Origin: Epinephelus fuscoguttatus | Taxonomy: Eukaryota > Chordata > Actinopteri > Perciformes > Serranidae | Direction: 5' to 3' | DNA: 64,000 bases | Assembly: GCF_011397635.1 (NCBI RefSeq) | Contig: NC_064770.1 | Location: 24,349,603-24,413,602 of the forward strand | Shown: positions 36,301 through 47,289 of the stretch, piece after piece | How positions within the stretch are numbered: the first letter of the stretch is position 1 | Layout: each line of letters opens with the position of its first letter | Notes under the pieces: generated by a model | Told to the model about the DNA's origin: nothing | Databases searched by the model: none | What the model saw: only the letters and a program-made list of their open reading frames with translations | Program-made: the position numbers and the translations under genes

Positions 36301-39300
36301 AGATGGTTTTCAACACATTATTTCTCCTGCTGAAATCACATTTAGTCATCTTTTTTTTTGCAATGTACTGTTAGAAGTTTTTTTATTATTAAAAGAGGAA
36401 AAAAAAGGGTCGGGGCTAGCTAAGGATCGGTTCAGATTTAGGTGAGGAGAAAACACATAGACAGTGAAACAGTTCCCACATGAAAGTGCTCACAACAAGG
36501 TCTGTGGATTATCTTGAGTAACCAGGTCATGATTTCTGGAAAGCAACATTGCTGTTGAATTTTTTAAATGTATTATTTGGGGCGCTTTAGGCACCACAAG
36601 CTGAGTGCCATCTAGTTCCATTATATTTGAGAGAAGGCAGATATCTCTATGGCTGATATCGCCAACACTCAGCAACTCAAACAAAAACTATCTAGACTGA
36701 TAGAAAGCACTACAGGTAAGAGAAACGGTATGTATTTTTGATTTTGGGTTGAACTGTCCCTTTAACTCTAAGCCCAACCCCCCGTCTACTGAGATGTTTA
36801 ACTTGACAGATACCTCTGCTACGCCTAACTATAACCTAATCTAGATACTACCTCAAACTGCAGTGTCAACCTGCCAAGGTGCAGTGATGCGCAAAAATCC
36901 ATTTTAAGCTGAGATGCAGGACTTTATGTTTCTAAGTTGGAGAAGAAGGAGATTTTAGCAGGAATGCTAATGTGGGTTGTTGATCAAATTCTGTGGCTTT
37001 TGTGTTGCATCGCAGGCTGCTGTCTGGCTTGGCGAGACAGTCAGTGCTGATGTACGTGCAAGGATTTGATTTCATTTTGCAATTCATATACCTTATCATT
37101 TATCTTCTGCCTTAGAGTCTCATTTTTTCTCGATTTTTTTTTAATGCATATTTGCATATTTAACCTGAGATTTCCAATGACTGCTTCTCGGTAATTGTTG
37201 TGCTCATGACAATGAATAACTTGAAATGCATTTTAATTCCAGCTGGATTCAAATACTGGAAACAGACGTACCTGCAGGCAAACACTTTTCCCTGTCCGTG
37301 TTGCTGAGCTTCCATCCGTGGGCGCAGGAGCACTCGTAAGATGTGTAGCCTGGTTTACAGAACTGGGAGCAGCCTTTGTTCTTTTCCAGCGTGCACAGAG
37401 TCTCATCTGCACCATGGACACACAGGGGTAAGGTTGCAGCACTCACACGCCAAATAACAAGTGCATTAATGTCGACCATCACGCACAACTTGCGGATGCC
37501 TCCTCCTCACCTTTTTCACAGTGGACCCCTGAGAAACCCGACTTGCAGACGCAGTCGTAGCCTCCCACGCTGTCCGAACACATGGCTCCATTCTTGCAGG
37601 GTTTCTCTGCACATTGGTCTCCGTCTAAACACAAACAGCAAGTCTGTGAGAAGATCAAATGTACTGCTAATGACTGTGCAGTGATGGAAAAGCACTTTAA
37701 TGCAGCACTTACCAATGTAGACAGACCAGAAAATATCCTGCGGGAGAAAATATGCATGATAAGTGAACAGTTGAAGCTGCATGAGGTCATTCACACAGTG
37801 CACTCATGACAATATGCAGGCTGAGATAAAGACAAAGCAAAGAGGCACAGAGGAGGGAGTAACTCACAGTGCGGTACGAGTCCTGGAAGATCTTTCTAGC
37901 CTCCTCGTAGCTGCACACTTTCTCCATGCAAACCTGCTCCAGGCTTGGAGGGTTACCGCCGCCAATGTTCCTCTTCTGACGGGTGATCACCGAGCTCGCC
38001 TGCTGCTTGTCCAGGAACACTGAAGGAACAGTTAATGTCTCAGCTGGCTCATGACTGACCTTTACCTGTTCAAGACTTGAAGCTGTGCAGATCTTGTGTC
38101 ATTAGTAATACCAGTTTTTTAGAGATTCTAAAATAGTGACATACTATAGTAGCTATTAATTGCCAGAAAAATAATCAACTGTAAAGTGCATGTTTTCTTA
38201 AGTGTAAAATGACCCGAAAATAAAAAATCTTTGTGTTTTTGTTTGTATCTACACCTCTGCGGATAATTTGGATCCTGGTTAAAACCTCCCTAACGATGAA
38301 CACTGAAGGAATCCTGACCAGAAATTTACACTTGGCACATGGGAGAGGTTTCAGCTGGTTGCAATCTACAATCCTCACCACTAGATGCCACTAAATCCTA
38401 CACACTGCTCCTTTAAAGGTGCTGTCAGCAATTCCAATACAATACTTTTTGTCAAATTTGGCTAATATCTCCTCACAAACAGCTCGCTGTCTGTTCTGTG
38501 TGTGCGCTTAAAAAAAAACTCTGATGTTCATACACTGCCTTTTTCTGTAAATGGGAAACAAACAAAGTGGCTCGAACCAAGCTACACGACACTATTCCAA
38601 CACCAACAGAAGCGTTTATGCTCGTGCTCGTGCACAGGACAGGGGAAAGGCCTTGGATGTATAAAAACAGTGGTAGTGGGAACAGAGAGGTAAATCTTGC
38701 ATGTGCTAACTTGCTGAACTTCCGGAACTTTGTCAACAATCGTTCTCCAGAATCGCTGTCTCACTCTTCAGGTCATTGCCAAGAAAGAATGCTGAATGTT
38801 TTTTTAGTTTCTGCTTTCAAATGTGATTATTTGATGCTTTATTTGTTTGTTTTTTTTCGTTGTTAACTAAATCATTTCATAAACCAAAAAATAATTCGTG
38901 AGAATATCAGGCAGATTAAATATCGTTCACACTTTTGTGTAAATAAAGAGTAGCATGTATTTTTTCAGACGCACTGAGCTGTGATGACCACGTCACTTCC
39001 TGAGAGCGTCCTTGCTGGTTGGGGACACGTAACCATGGTAACCCGAGCCAACCTCAAATCTGTCTGCGGTTTTACAATAACTTAAAAATACATTACACCT
39101 AGCAAAGTGAAATCTTATATTTACACTGAAATTATGGCATTATAGAAATTACTGGGCTGTCTATGTCGCTGTCCTCCACTGTCTGTTATGAACGTTGTTG
39201 TCTGCCACATTGCATTGTGGGACATTTATGCAGGCGCAGTGCTCCGGGTTTTTGCTGGAAATAGTGCACGTCATATGCTACTGGATTCATACAGAATCTT

Positions 39301-39678
39301 ACATATAAACATCATCAAGATGCTACCTAAGAACAGGTTGTGCCTTTAAACCGAGCAGAAGCAAACAAATGTGCAACCAATGAACAGAACTAAACTAACC
39401 CAGATGTGCGGCGTCTCATCCGCTGAGAATAAAGCTCCTATTTGATAACGTCACCACCCTGAAGGTCTTTAAAACAGCAAAGAGACTCTGTCATGTCATG
39501 TAATCAGCTTGACCTCCTTTTAATTCCTCATTTCTCTTTTGTGTCTCTAGAGCTCAGACTACACCATCGTCGACCTCTACAGACCCATCTGGCTCTCACC
39601 TGACTCGGGGGTCTGAACGGCTGCCGCGGCCCACGCCAGCAGACACAGCAGAGCAGCAGATGTGGTCCAGGAGTTCAT
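32833..39678 (-). CDS. Vitamin K-dependent coagulation-factor-like pseudo-protease (inactive factor VII/X or protein Z type), 8 exons, 424 aa
   Basis: Coding exons, read on the minus strand: 39678-39600, 38019-37868, 37737-37713, 37624-37511, 37406-37272, 36284-36169, 36087-35970, 33368-32833. All introns are GT-AG, phases agree (1,0,1,1,1,0,1), and the sum is 1275 nt, giving 424 aa plus TAG. Domains: signal peptide about 1-20; propeptide to RQKR (residues 40-43); Gla about 44-85; EGF1 86-123; EGF2 124-168; linker with YPCGK; serine-protease fold from about 185. The exon plan is that of F7/F9/F10/PROC/PROZ. Catalytic residues: Gln234 replaces His57 (TSAQC), Asp279 is kept (ENDLAV), and Ser375 sits in CTMSSGSP instead of CxGDSGGP. 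The R-IVGG activation site is missing and Ala369 replaces Asp189. The protein is therefore inferred to be secreted and catalytically dead, perhaps a binding competitor or cofactor. The short linker and YPCGK favour a factor VII/X origin; ECPWQALL and the ERDFAES segment resemble factor X. Teleost factor VIIi or protein Z-like are the nearest labels, and sequence alone does not settle which. Confidence 0.9.
33637..35294 (+). mobile_element. hAT-like non-autonomous element (family A) in intron 7, with a nested Harbinger-like element
   Basis: Ends TAAAGGTCCAGTGTGTA and TACACACTGCTCCTTTA are inverted. An 8-bp target duplication with one mismatch is visible, AAGACATG (33629-33636) and AAGACATC (35295-35302), as expected for hAT elements. 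Excluding the nested insertion it is about 910 bp. Confidence 0.75.
34513..35260 (+). mobile_element. PIF/Harbinger-like non-autonomous element nested in family A (748 bp)
   Basis: Ends GGGCTTGTCCCAATACCCC and GGGGTATTGGGATTGGGCC are inverted. A TAA duplication flanks it (34510-34512 and 35261-35263), matching the 3-bp TWA sites of PIF/Harbinger. Contains TAGC/CTCG microrepeats at about 34785-34810. No transposase. Confidence 0.75.
35970..36087 (-). CDS. Exon 7: protease-like domain, catalytic His replaced by Gln
   Basis: Encodes residues 208-246. The segment EGYCSGVIL..LVLTSAQC aligns with the classical CGGTLI..LTAAHC. Cys219 and Cys235 of the histidine loop are kept while His57 is Gln234. 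Acceptor GTTCTCAG, donor GTCG|GTAAG. Confidence 0.88.
36169..36284 (-). CDS. Exon 6: linker and start of protease-like domain, activation site lost
   Basis: Encodes VTYPCGK, a short linker and ECPWQ. The arginine that aligns with the activation site is followed by SNFEG instead of IVGG, so zymogen cleavage would not produce the new N-terminus needed to order an active site. Acceptor CCCTCAG, donor CAG|GTAGG, phase 0 at the 3' end. Confidence 0.88.
37272..37406 (-). CDS. Exon 5: EGF-like domain 2 (135 bp)
   Basis: Six cysteines in the pattern CTLEKNKGC..FC..YECSC..KC. It is flanked by phase-1 introns (acceptor GTGCAG, donor GCAG|GTACG). In family members this domain precedes the linker cysteine that ties the light chain to the protease domain. 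Confidence 0.9.
37511..37624 (-). CDS. Exon 4: EGF-like domain 1 (114 bp)
   Basis: Starts DGDQC and carries six Cys with the spacing of a calcium-binding EGF domain. 114 bp is the usual length for this exon in F7, F9 and F10. It ends GAAAAAG|GTGAGG in phase 1. Confidence 0.9.
37713..37737 (-). CDS. Exon 3: 25-bp aromatic-stack mini-exon
   Basis: Encodes DIFWSVYI plus one base. Its 25-bp length and FW motif are typical of the hydrophobic-stack exon of Gla-domain clotting factors. Acceptor CCCGCAG, donor TTG|GTAAG. Confidence 0.88.
37868..38019 (-). CDS. Exon 2: propeptide and degenerate Gla domain
   Basis: Encodes residues 27-77. The carboxylase recognition pattern (Phe28, Ala34) and the furin-like RQKR at 40-43 are intact. 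The Gla domain has only Glu54, 59, 65 and 66; most family members have 9-12. The canonical loop that carries two adjacent Glu and hydrophobic Phe/Leu is replaced by NIGGGNPP and is about three residues short. The Cys57-Cys62 pair is kept. Acceptor CCTTCAG, donor ACT|GTGAGT. Confidence 0.9.
38252..38415 (+). mobile_element. Family A fragment in intron 1
   Basis: ACCTCTGCGGATAATTTGG through TACACACTGCTCCTTTA; left half missing. Confidence 0.65.
39600..39678 (-). CDS. Exon 1 of the clotting-factor-like gene: start codon and signal peptide
   Basis: ATG at 39678-39676 is preceded by GTGTCACC, a reasonable Kozak context. The exon encodes 26 residues with a hydrophobic Leu/Ala core (residues 8-20), as expected for a secretory signal. 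It ends TCAG|GTGAG in phase 1. Upstream on the minus strand a pyrimidine-rich tract ending TTTGCAG (about 39740) could be an acceptor for a leader intron. If so, a CpG-containing stretch near 43752-43830 ending GGGACG|GTAGGT could be the non-coding first exon. That part is inference. Confidence 0.88.
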
Positions 39679-40231
39679 GGTGACACCGACGCCCGAGCTG
39701 AGTTGAGTTATTGGTGCAGTGGGGAACAGTGTGTTCTGCTGCAAACAAGATGAGCAGATTAAAGACAGGATGCACGGGAAAATCAGAAAGAGACAATGAG
39801 ATGTAGAAGCTCACTGTAGCATTGGCACCGCCCAGGGTTCATTAATGTTTTACTGGAAGATGATGGCAGCATCTATAGCGCTCACAAATATGCTCTAGTC
39901 ATTAATAAACGATAGATGACTGCGTTCATCAGATAAGACAATAATGCTGGAGAAACAGTGGGGCAAATGAATCAGTCAAAACTAATAATGGATTGAAGGA
40001 GAAAATCTTATAATTATCCTCCTGAGACTTGAACTTTTGTTTGGTGTGCATTTTTAATTTCTCCTAGCTGTCTGAGATCAGTAGAGCCTGATAAGTATAA
40101 AAACCTAAACAGTGTCAACAACAATAAAATCCCAATGTGACAGTGTCTTCGCTTGTTACTGATGTTAAAATTGGTCAAATCTGTTGCCATATCAAACTAC
40201 AAAAAATATTAATCATGAACAAGTTTAATTG

Positions 40232-40494
40232 GTACGGTGGTGCAGTGGTTAGCAGTCGCCTCAGGGCAAAAGGGTTCCTGGTGCAATCCCAGGAGGGAGC
40301 CCTTCTGTCTCCCCGGATCAGCGTGGGTTTTCTCTGGGTACTCCAGCTTTCTCCCACAGTCCAAAGACATGCAGGTTAACTGGTACCTCTAAATTGTCCG
40401 TAGATGTGAATGTGAGTGTGAATGGTTGTCTGTCTCTATGTGTCAGCCCTGTGATAGTCTGGCGACCTGTCCAGGGTGTACCCCGCCTCTCACC
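40232..40494 (+). repeat. tRNA-derived SINE, 5' portion (continues at 42200-42274)
   Basis: A-box GGTGGTGCAGTGGTTAGC, degenerate B-box GGTTCCTGGTGCAATCCC, then a body with CCACAGTCCAAAGACATGCA. The 3' portion after the LINE ends in GGATAAGCGG and a TGGATGGATGG tail. AAGTTT flanks both SINE ends within the hairpin arm, so it inserted there. Other copies: 44505-44880, 47905-48245, 53397-54408. Confidence 0.85.
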
Positions 40495-42199
40495 TGTCTC
40501 CTTACAAGACTTAGCAGATCTTGTGTGCACTATGAAGATCTCTTCTAGTCCGCTGGATATCCTGCCCACAACTTTGCTGAAAAATGTTTTCAGCACTATT
40601 GGTCCATCTCTGCTCTCCATAATCAATAGCTCACTGGTTTCTGGTCGTGTCCCGTCCCATTTCAAGCAAGTGGTTGTTCAGCCGCTTCTCAAAAAGCCCA
40701 ATCTGGACCCCGCTGTTCTTAGTAACTACTGGCCCATTTCCAAGCTGCCCTTTGTATCTAAGATTCTAGAAAAAGCAGTTGCAAACCAGTTAGTGACAGC
40801 GTTGAACAGTTACACTATCTTAGATAAATTTCAGTCCAGTTATCGTCAGTTACATTCCACAGAAACTGCTCTTCTCAGGGTCTCCAATGACATCATGATG
40901 GCCTCCGATGCCGGTAAATCCACTATTCTGGTTCTGCTTGATCTCAGTGCAGCCTTTGACACTGTTGATCACCACATCCTTTTAGACAGGCTGAGGGACA
41001 GGGTAGGCATCTCAGGGACTGCCCTCCATTGGTTTAAATCCTATCTGTCTGATTGATCCTTTTCTGTGGCTGTTGGCCCTCATAAATCAGAGTTTACCTC
41101 CCTTTTTTGTGGGGTGCCCCAAGGTTCAGTGCTTGGGCCTATCCTCTTTATGCTATACATGCTCCCTCTCAGAGATGTCATCAGCAATTTTGAAGGTATC
41201 TCATACCATATGTATGCAGATGACCTCCAGTTATATTTTTCTTTTAACCCTGATGGGACCGATGGAATTGACTCACTGTACGATTGTATGAATGTAATTA
41301 AGGACTGGATGGCTACTAACTCCCTTCAGTTGAATGCAGCTAAAACTGTGATTTTAATTATTGCACCTGATGCCTCAGCATCTAAAGTGGCCAGCTGCTT
41401 AGGGTCCCTCAGTGCAAATGTGCACCCCAAGTTGAGAAGCCTTGGGGTCACATTTGATCAGGCCATGCTCTTCGATGACCACATCAAGACTGTCACTCGC
41501 TCCTGCTTTTTCCACCTCAAAAACATTTCCAAACTCAGATCCATGTTAACTTATTCCGAGCTAGAAATGATCATCCATGCTTTTATTTCCTCACGTCTGG
41601 ATTACTGTAATTGTCTTTTCACCTGTCTCAATAAAACTTCATTAGACCGCCTCCAACTTGTTCAGAACGCTGCCGCCAGGCTTCTGTCCAGATCTCATAA
41701 GTTCACTCACATCACTCCAGTCCTGGCATCCCTGCACTGGCTCCCTGCTAATTTCAGGATCCAGCACAAGATTCTAATCATCACTTACAGAGCCCTCCAT
41801 GGTCAAGCACCTGCATCCTTGATGGACCTGGTGTCCTTTCACTGTCCTGTCAGGTCACTGTGGTCCGCTGAAGGCCACCTACTTACTGTCCCTCACACAA
41901 GATTAAAGACGAAAGGTGATTGCACCAAAATGGTGGAATGCACTACCTCATGAGCTGAGAGCAGCCTCTTCCATGGATATTTTTAAAAAGCAGTTAAAAA
42001 CACATCTGTTTAGGCTTGCGTTCCATTAATTGTCCATTGTATCATCTCTGTATTTCACTGCACTTTACTTTTTATTTGTTTTTGTGTATTTTGCATTGTT
42101 TCTGTTATTGTATTTTTTGTATTTTATCTTGTGAAGCACTTTGTGAGTCCTCTCTGTGAGAAGTGCTATATAAATAAAATTTACTTACTTACTTATTTA
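40495..42199 (+). pseudogene. L2-type LINE, 5'-truncated, reverse-transcriptase ORF with a stop and 3' frameshift
   Basis: The frame from about 40500 encodes an RT domain: LLDLSAAFDTVDHHILL, GVPQGSVLGPILF and the catalytic YADDLQLY. A single in-frame TGA at 41054-41056 separates two long frames, and the C-terminus shifts near 41905. The 3' UTR ends GTGCTATATAAATAAAATTTACTTACTTACTTA, a tail typical of fish L2/Maui elements when read in parts. The endonuclease is absent because of 5' truncation. It lies inside the SINE; ACC flanks both ends. Confidence 0.85.
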
Positions 42200-42274
42200 C
42201 CCAATGTCAGCTGGGATAGGCTCCAGCCCCCCCGCGACCCTCAAGAGGATAAGCGGTTAGAAAATGGATGGATG
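42200..42274 (+). repeat. tRNA-derived SINE, 3' portion
   Basis: CCCAATGTCAGCTGGGATAG to GGATAAGCGG and the TGGA tail, collinear with the intact copy at 44505-44880. Confidence 0.85.
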
Positions 42275-43003
42275 GAAGTTTCAACCATAAAATCTAATCA
42301 GGTTTTGTCCACTTTTGTGTCAGAGTCAGCTGCACACTGACTTGGCAGAGATGGCTGCCATCTTGTTTTTACATGGATTAGTGTACTGTGCTCTTGCTAC
42401 CACTAGGTGGCACAAAAAGTGTCCACAAACGAGGACAACAGGTCTGAGTTAAGTAGAATGAAGTATGAGGTCAAGTAAACCCAAAATGTGATGTCGTCAT
42501 AACCTCCTGAGACCATGTGTCCTCATATGAAGACATCGAATTTACTTGACCATATACGTCATTCTACTTAACTCAGACCTGTTGTCCTCATTCATGGACA
42601 TTTTTCTTTATGCCATCTAGTGGTAGTAAGAGCACAATACACTAATCCAAAAAAACAAGATGGCAGCCATCTCTGCCAAGTCAGTCTGCAGCTGATCCTG
42701 ACACAAAAGTGGACAATGTACAAAACCTGATCACACTTTATGACTGGAACTTGTTTATGATTAATATTTTTTGTAGTTTGATATGGCAACAAATTTGACC
42801 AATTTTAGCAACAGTAACAAGCTAAGACGCTGTTAATTAGGAAGTACTCCTCTGAGGACATTGCGACTTTATTGTTATATTGTTTGAGGACATTGGGACT
42901 TAATTACCATTGACAATGTTTAGTTTTATATACTTATCGGGTCCTACTGATCCCAAATAGCTAGGAGAAATAAATACCAAACAAAAAGTCGGGTCTCAGG
43001 AGG

Positions 43004-44249
43004 ATATGAGGACGCAGGGTCCTTGTCAGCTCAGGATATTTTTAAAAACATGCATGCAGCCATGTTTTAGCTGTTGCTACATGATCATGTGATACACTCA
43101 TATAAAATGCAGAGCTTGTATGTTTACTGTAGTACCATGACTATGCACATCAATAATTCAGTTTGATTATTAAGCATGAGATTTTTTGTAAACTCAAATC
43201 AAACCTTCCTCTCCTGAAGAAATCTAATACTGTACAATGTTGTAAATGCGACTAAACCCGTCTTATTCTCATGTTTTGTTTGCTTGTTTAATAATTAATG
43301 AAGCTCCAGTAAATGACCTCATGCTGTTTTATCCTGACTGAGTCATTGTTGTGCTGCTGCCATGTTGGTTCGGCCTTATTATCTGTTTACACAATCTAAA
43401 CAAACACTGAATGCGTTTTAAATGATATAATTCACGTTTACAGCTCTGACAGTCAGCTCAGCAGGGTACAGTGTGTTTATCTGAGAACCTGCGCTTTGTG
43501 TGTGCGTAGCTTCTTAGCAGCCTGATAGCATTTAGCTCATGTGATGTTATAAAACAAAAGCAGGAGCCAGACTAAGTGTAAGACATATTCTGTTCTGCAC
43601 AAACAGTCCGGACTCTGCTTCTCTACAGGCTGCTGCTGCAATATTACATGTGCAAGAATAACATTTTGACATACCCGTCTGTTTTCAGGGCGGGTCCTAC
43701 ATGTTTCTGCGTAACGGTGCCAAACAGCAACATTGACAGCAGTGATGCTCGGTACCTACCGTCCCGGACTGGATCACGGTACCGGCCCGGTCTGGTCCCT
43801 GTCGCTGCTCGCTGGTCCTAAAACACACCGCAGCCTCCTGCACGGATCGGGCCTACTGATCCCGAATAACGGATGATGACCACATCCAAGAAGCCTGCTC
43901 GCTGTTTACTGCCGATGGTGAGTGTAATGACAGAGAGCAGCCACTGGAGGGAGCTGTAAGACAGAGCTGACTGATGGTGCAGTACAGTGGGTTCCCCTGC
44001 ACGACCTGTGTGCAAGATAGGGACACTTTCACTTTGATACTAAGAGCCTGCAAGACAGATGTCATGTTACATGTGTGTCTTGTGGTACTTGAGCACTAGC
44101 AGGCCTCTGTGTTGTCAGTTGTATTACCTTTTAGTGTTTTACTAATGGGTTTATCTTATATATGATTTTGTTTGTTTGTTTGTTTGTTTGTTTGTTTGTT
44201 TGTTTGGATCCAAATATTTTATTTGTTTGTGTCAATAAAATAACTAACT
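43004..44249. other. Region upstream of the clotting-factor-like gene; possible leader exon near 43752-43830 (minus strand)
   Basis: On the minus strand 43830 to 43752 is GC-rich and ends GGGACG|GTAGGT. A GCTGTTTACTG motif (forkhead-like) sits at 43901, upstream in this orientation. A GTTT microsatellite lies at 44168-44207. Promoter status is inference. Confidence 0.25.
44168..44207 (+). repeat. (GTTT)n microsatellite
   Basis: About ten GTTT units. Confidence 0.95.
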
Positions 44250-45663
44250 TACTATCTAGGATTTAGGGGCATCTATTGGCAAACATGGTACAGAATATTC
44301 ACAACTATGTTTTCATTCATTTACCTGAAAAATCATGTTTCTTGTTTGTTAGTTTTTTACCGTAGAGACATGAGTACAGCGTTCATTCCTATGAAAGTTG
44401 CTCAGTGCCACATGAAACCAAAATGGTTCAACTGTCATGTATGAAATTACCTGAATGATCTGCTGTCGTCTACTTTTGGCTAACTTGCCGCTAACCTGAA
44501 TAGGGGGCGTCACGGTGCTGCAGTGGTTAGCGTTGTGGCCTCACAGCAAGACAGGGGTTTCAAACCTGGGTAAGGGAGCCCCTCTGTGCGGTGTTTGCAT
44601 GCGCTCCCCATGTCAGTGTGGGTTTTCTCTGGGTACTCCAGCTTCCTCCCACAGTCCAAAAATATGCAGGTGAAGTTAATTGGTGACTATTCAATTCCCC
44701 ATAGGTGTGAATGTGAGCGTGAATGGTTGTCTGTCTCTATGTGTCAGCCCTGTGATAGTCTGGCGACCTGTCCAGGGTGTACCCTGCCTCTCGCCCAATG
44801 TCAGCTGGGATAGGCTCCAACCCCCCCACAACCCCAACAGGATAAGCGGTTACGCAAAATGAATGAATGGATGAATAACTAATAATAGGGATAAAATAAT
44901 TCAGTCAGGCAGCTCTTGTAGACTTTCCAAATTTTATCGGACAGAATGGATCAAATCCTGATAGTGGAAGGAAAATGTCTCTACTGATTTACAGACATCT
45001 CTTCTGCCTTGTAAGTTAATGGGAAAAAGTCTTTTCAGGCCACAGGGCATCAGGTGACAGAACAGGAATATGTAATTACACTCTTTGGCCACTATAGATA
45101 TTGGCTTCAAAGCCTGGCACATTTCCTATGGACCTGGCATGAAGCCAAAAAAGCTCTGTTTCCGCAATATGAAATTACCCAGATTATCAGCACTGCTTCC
45201 ACATCATTGGGCCCATAGAGCAGGTGTACTAGATACTTCCGTTACTTCCAGTTTAGCACTTTGGTTTTAAAAAAAAAAGATTTAATCTTGCAAGTCTGTT
45301 ACACTTTCCAAATGTTATTAGACAAAATGGATCAAATCCTGTTAGTAAAACAAGCTATTTTGTGGGGGATATGACACTCAAAAAAGTCTCATTCCCAAAG
45401 TAATTCAATGGAAAAGAGTCTTTTTGTACTTCTTGGGGGCCTGATCTACCTACAGAGCGGGTCCTCTGCCACAGAGTCCACCATTTTGTTCTACAAGAGC
45501 CCAGAACAGACAAAAAACTCTGGCTCTAGATAGAGTAATTTTGGTTTTCTCGATTTTTTTGTCAGCCACTGTAGTTCTCCTCCATTCTTCACACACATGG
45601 CGGAAGTTTCACTTCTGCAACCTTACCGCTAAATGCCACTAAATCCTACACACTGGACCTCTA
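44250..45663 (+). mobile_element. Family A-like element interrupted by a second repeat and a SINE
   Basis: CTAGGATTTAGGGGCATC near 44257 and CTACACACTGGACCT at 45650 look like the two ends. 44390-45420 (minus the SINE) repeats 27075-27440, for example GGGCCCATAGAGCAGGTG and ATGAAATTACC. Confidence 0.5.
44505..44880 (+). repeat. tRNA-derived SINE, full-length
   Basis: Tail GAATGAATGGATGAAT. A-box GGTGCTGCAGTGGTTAGC, body GGTTTTCTCTGGGTACTCC and CCTGTCCAGGGTGTACC. Short flanking similarity (TAACCTGAATAGGG and TAATAATAGGG) may be a worn target duplication. Confidence 0.85.
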
Positions 45664-47289
45664 AACTAATACATAGTAAATTGATAAATTGATATATACA
45701 TAGGCCTATTTTTTTCCCTGGATATTTTCAGGCTCTATAAATCTGTCTAATGGGACAATCTGAGAAGGAAAAGACACTCTTTGGTTGGACTGCTCATGAC
45801 TTTTATCAACATAATAGGCAAAAAAGTATTAGTTTGGAAGCTGCTTTTTAATTTTTAGCCTGGGTTTAGCATGTTCATGTATTTGTGCATGTACAGATGA
45901 TACACTTAGGCATATGCACACATGCATTTAAAAAACACAAAGGTTTAGGGCTATCACTGCTGTTTTCCTCAGCAGTGTGATCAGAATCAGGGACTCCTCC
46001 GACGTGCACACTTGATCAAACAAAATGGGATGCTATCTGCTGTGATCAATAGGAGAGGCTTAACTGCAAACAAACACACGAGTCTAGACAACAGCAAACA
46101 CCCAACGACCAGAATGGGGCTCTACACAAATCAGCTAAAGCAGACAAGTGAAAATCAAAGAGGACAGAAGGATTAGATGGAAACTGTTGAGAAACTGAGG
46201 GCAGAGAGGCTGTGAAGTTTTTGGCACATTGAAGAACAGTCTTACAGATACATATCTACAATGAAAAAATAAAAGCTGGAAGATTTATAAAAACGTTTAG
46301 TTCGCTCAGGAGGAGTTATGAGCCTTTAGAGCTGTTGCATTTTTGATGTTAAACTTTGTGATGTGCGATTCTTGTACAGCGATGATCAAACACACAATGA
46401 TAAGAGCTGCTGAAACTAGGCCATCAGGGCTATGCTTTCAAAACGCAAAGTCCCTCCTCAGTGGCCTTATTTCAATGGGATTGTTTGTGAGAGCAATGTA
46501 ATTTGCAGACAGAGCCGTGGGGCTTTAGTCTCAGCTGCAGCCGTGTTAAATGTCTCCATTTCCCAAGTCTAATAACGGAGGTATTATAAGAGCCTGCTCA
46601 GACCAGCTGGTCCCTGGTGCTGGACAGGGGCAGGAGCTGGACTGCCCAGTCCAGGGAGACTCACCCAGGGGTGGGGAGAGTGGAAGGAGAGCCTGCCCTG
46701 ACATGCAGAGCTGCAGCTAGATGTGTAAATGATTAAGATGTTGGTAATTTCCCTGGTGATCGTGGTCTGAGGTGAAATCCAAAAGTTGCTGTTGAGCAGA
46801 CTCACGTGTTAATACATGTGCAACGATATGTGTAGAGTACGGGAGCATGCATCGTGTTTGCATACACTGGAGTGCATATCTCCCCCAGTCATCCATCTCT
46901 TTCTCTCCGTTATGTTTTATTCAACATGCCCCTCTTGTATTGTCTCTCTCACTCACTCACTTTCTCTCTCTCTCCCTTGCTCCTATGTCTTCCCACTCCT
47001 CTCATTATTCTTTGAGTGCCAGCTCTGGAGCAGGAAAGAAAGAGTGACGCTGCGCTCACGTGTGACCTCGCTGACCCATTCCTCTTCAAATCCAGGGTCC
47101 AATTTAACAGGCGCGCTAAACAAACAGCCATCACAGAGGCCATTTATAATTAATGTCACCTGCTTCTTGACAACTTTGTGATGGATACAGGCAAGAGACG
47201 AAATCCCCGGGACTCCCTGCATGTTGGAATCTTGATTATTCTCCTTGCATCTTATTACCTCCTCCTCTGCTTTTCATCCCTTCTTTCTC
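45664..47289. other. Gene-free, mainly unique-looking
   Basis: 46420-46770 lacks repeat features and has CAATGGGATTGTTTGTGAG and CTAATAACGGAGG segments that might be conserved non-coding sequence. The 46816-47222 frames overlap on both strands without family match. Confidence 0.4.

Larger units (their letters stand above)
40018..43003. mobile_element. Hairpin-type DNA element with about 470-bp inverted arms, split by a SINE and LINE
   Basis: Outer ends CCTCCTGAGAC (40018) and GTCTCAGGAGG (to 43003). 40018-40230 plus 42275-42500 is the inverse of 42541-43003, with matching features such as CATATCAAACTACAAAAAATA and GACCTGTTGTCCTC. Without the insertion the element is about 940 bp and nearly palindromic. 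No coding frame of its own. Confidence 0.8.

Noticed and set aside
40394..40500. N-terminal part of the 220-aa frame as LINE coding sequence
   Set aside because: This part translates the SINE; LINE homology begins near 40500.
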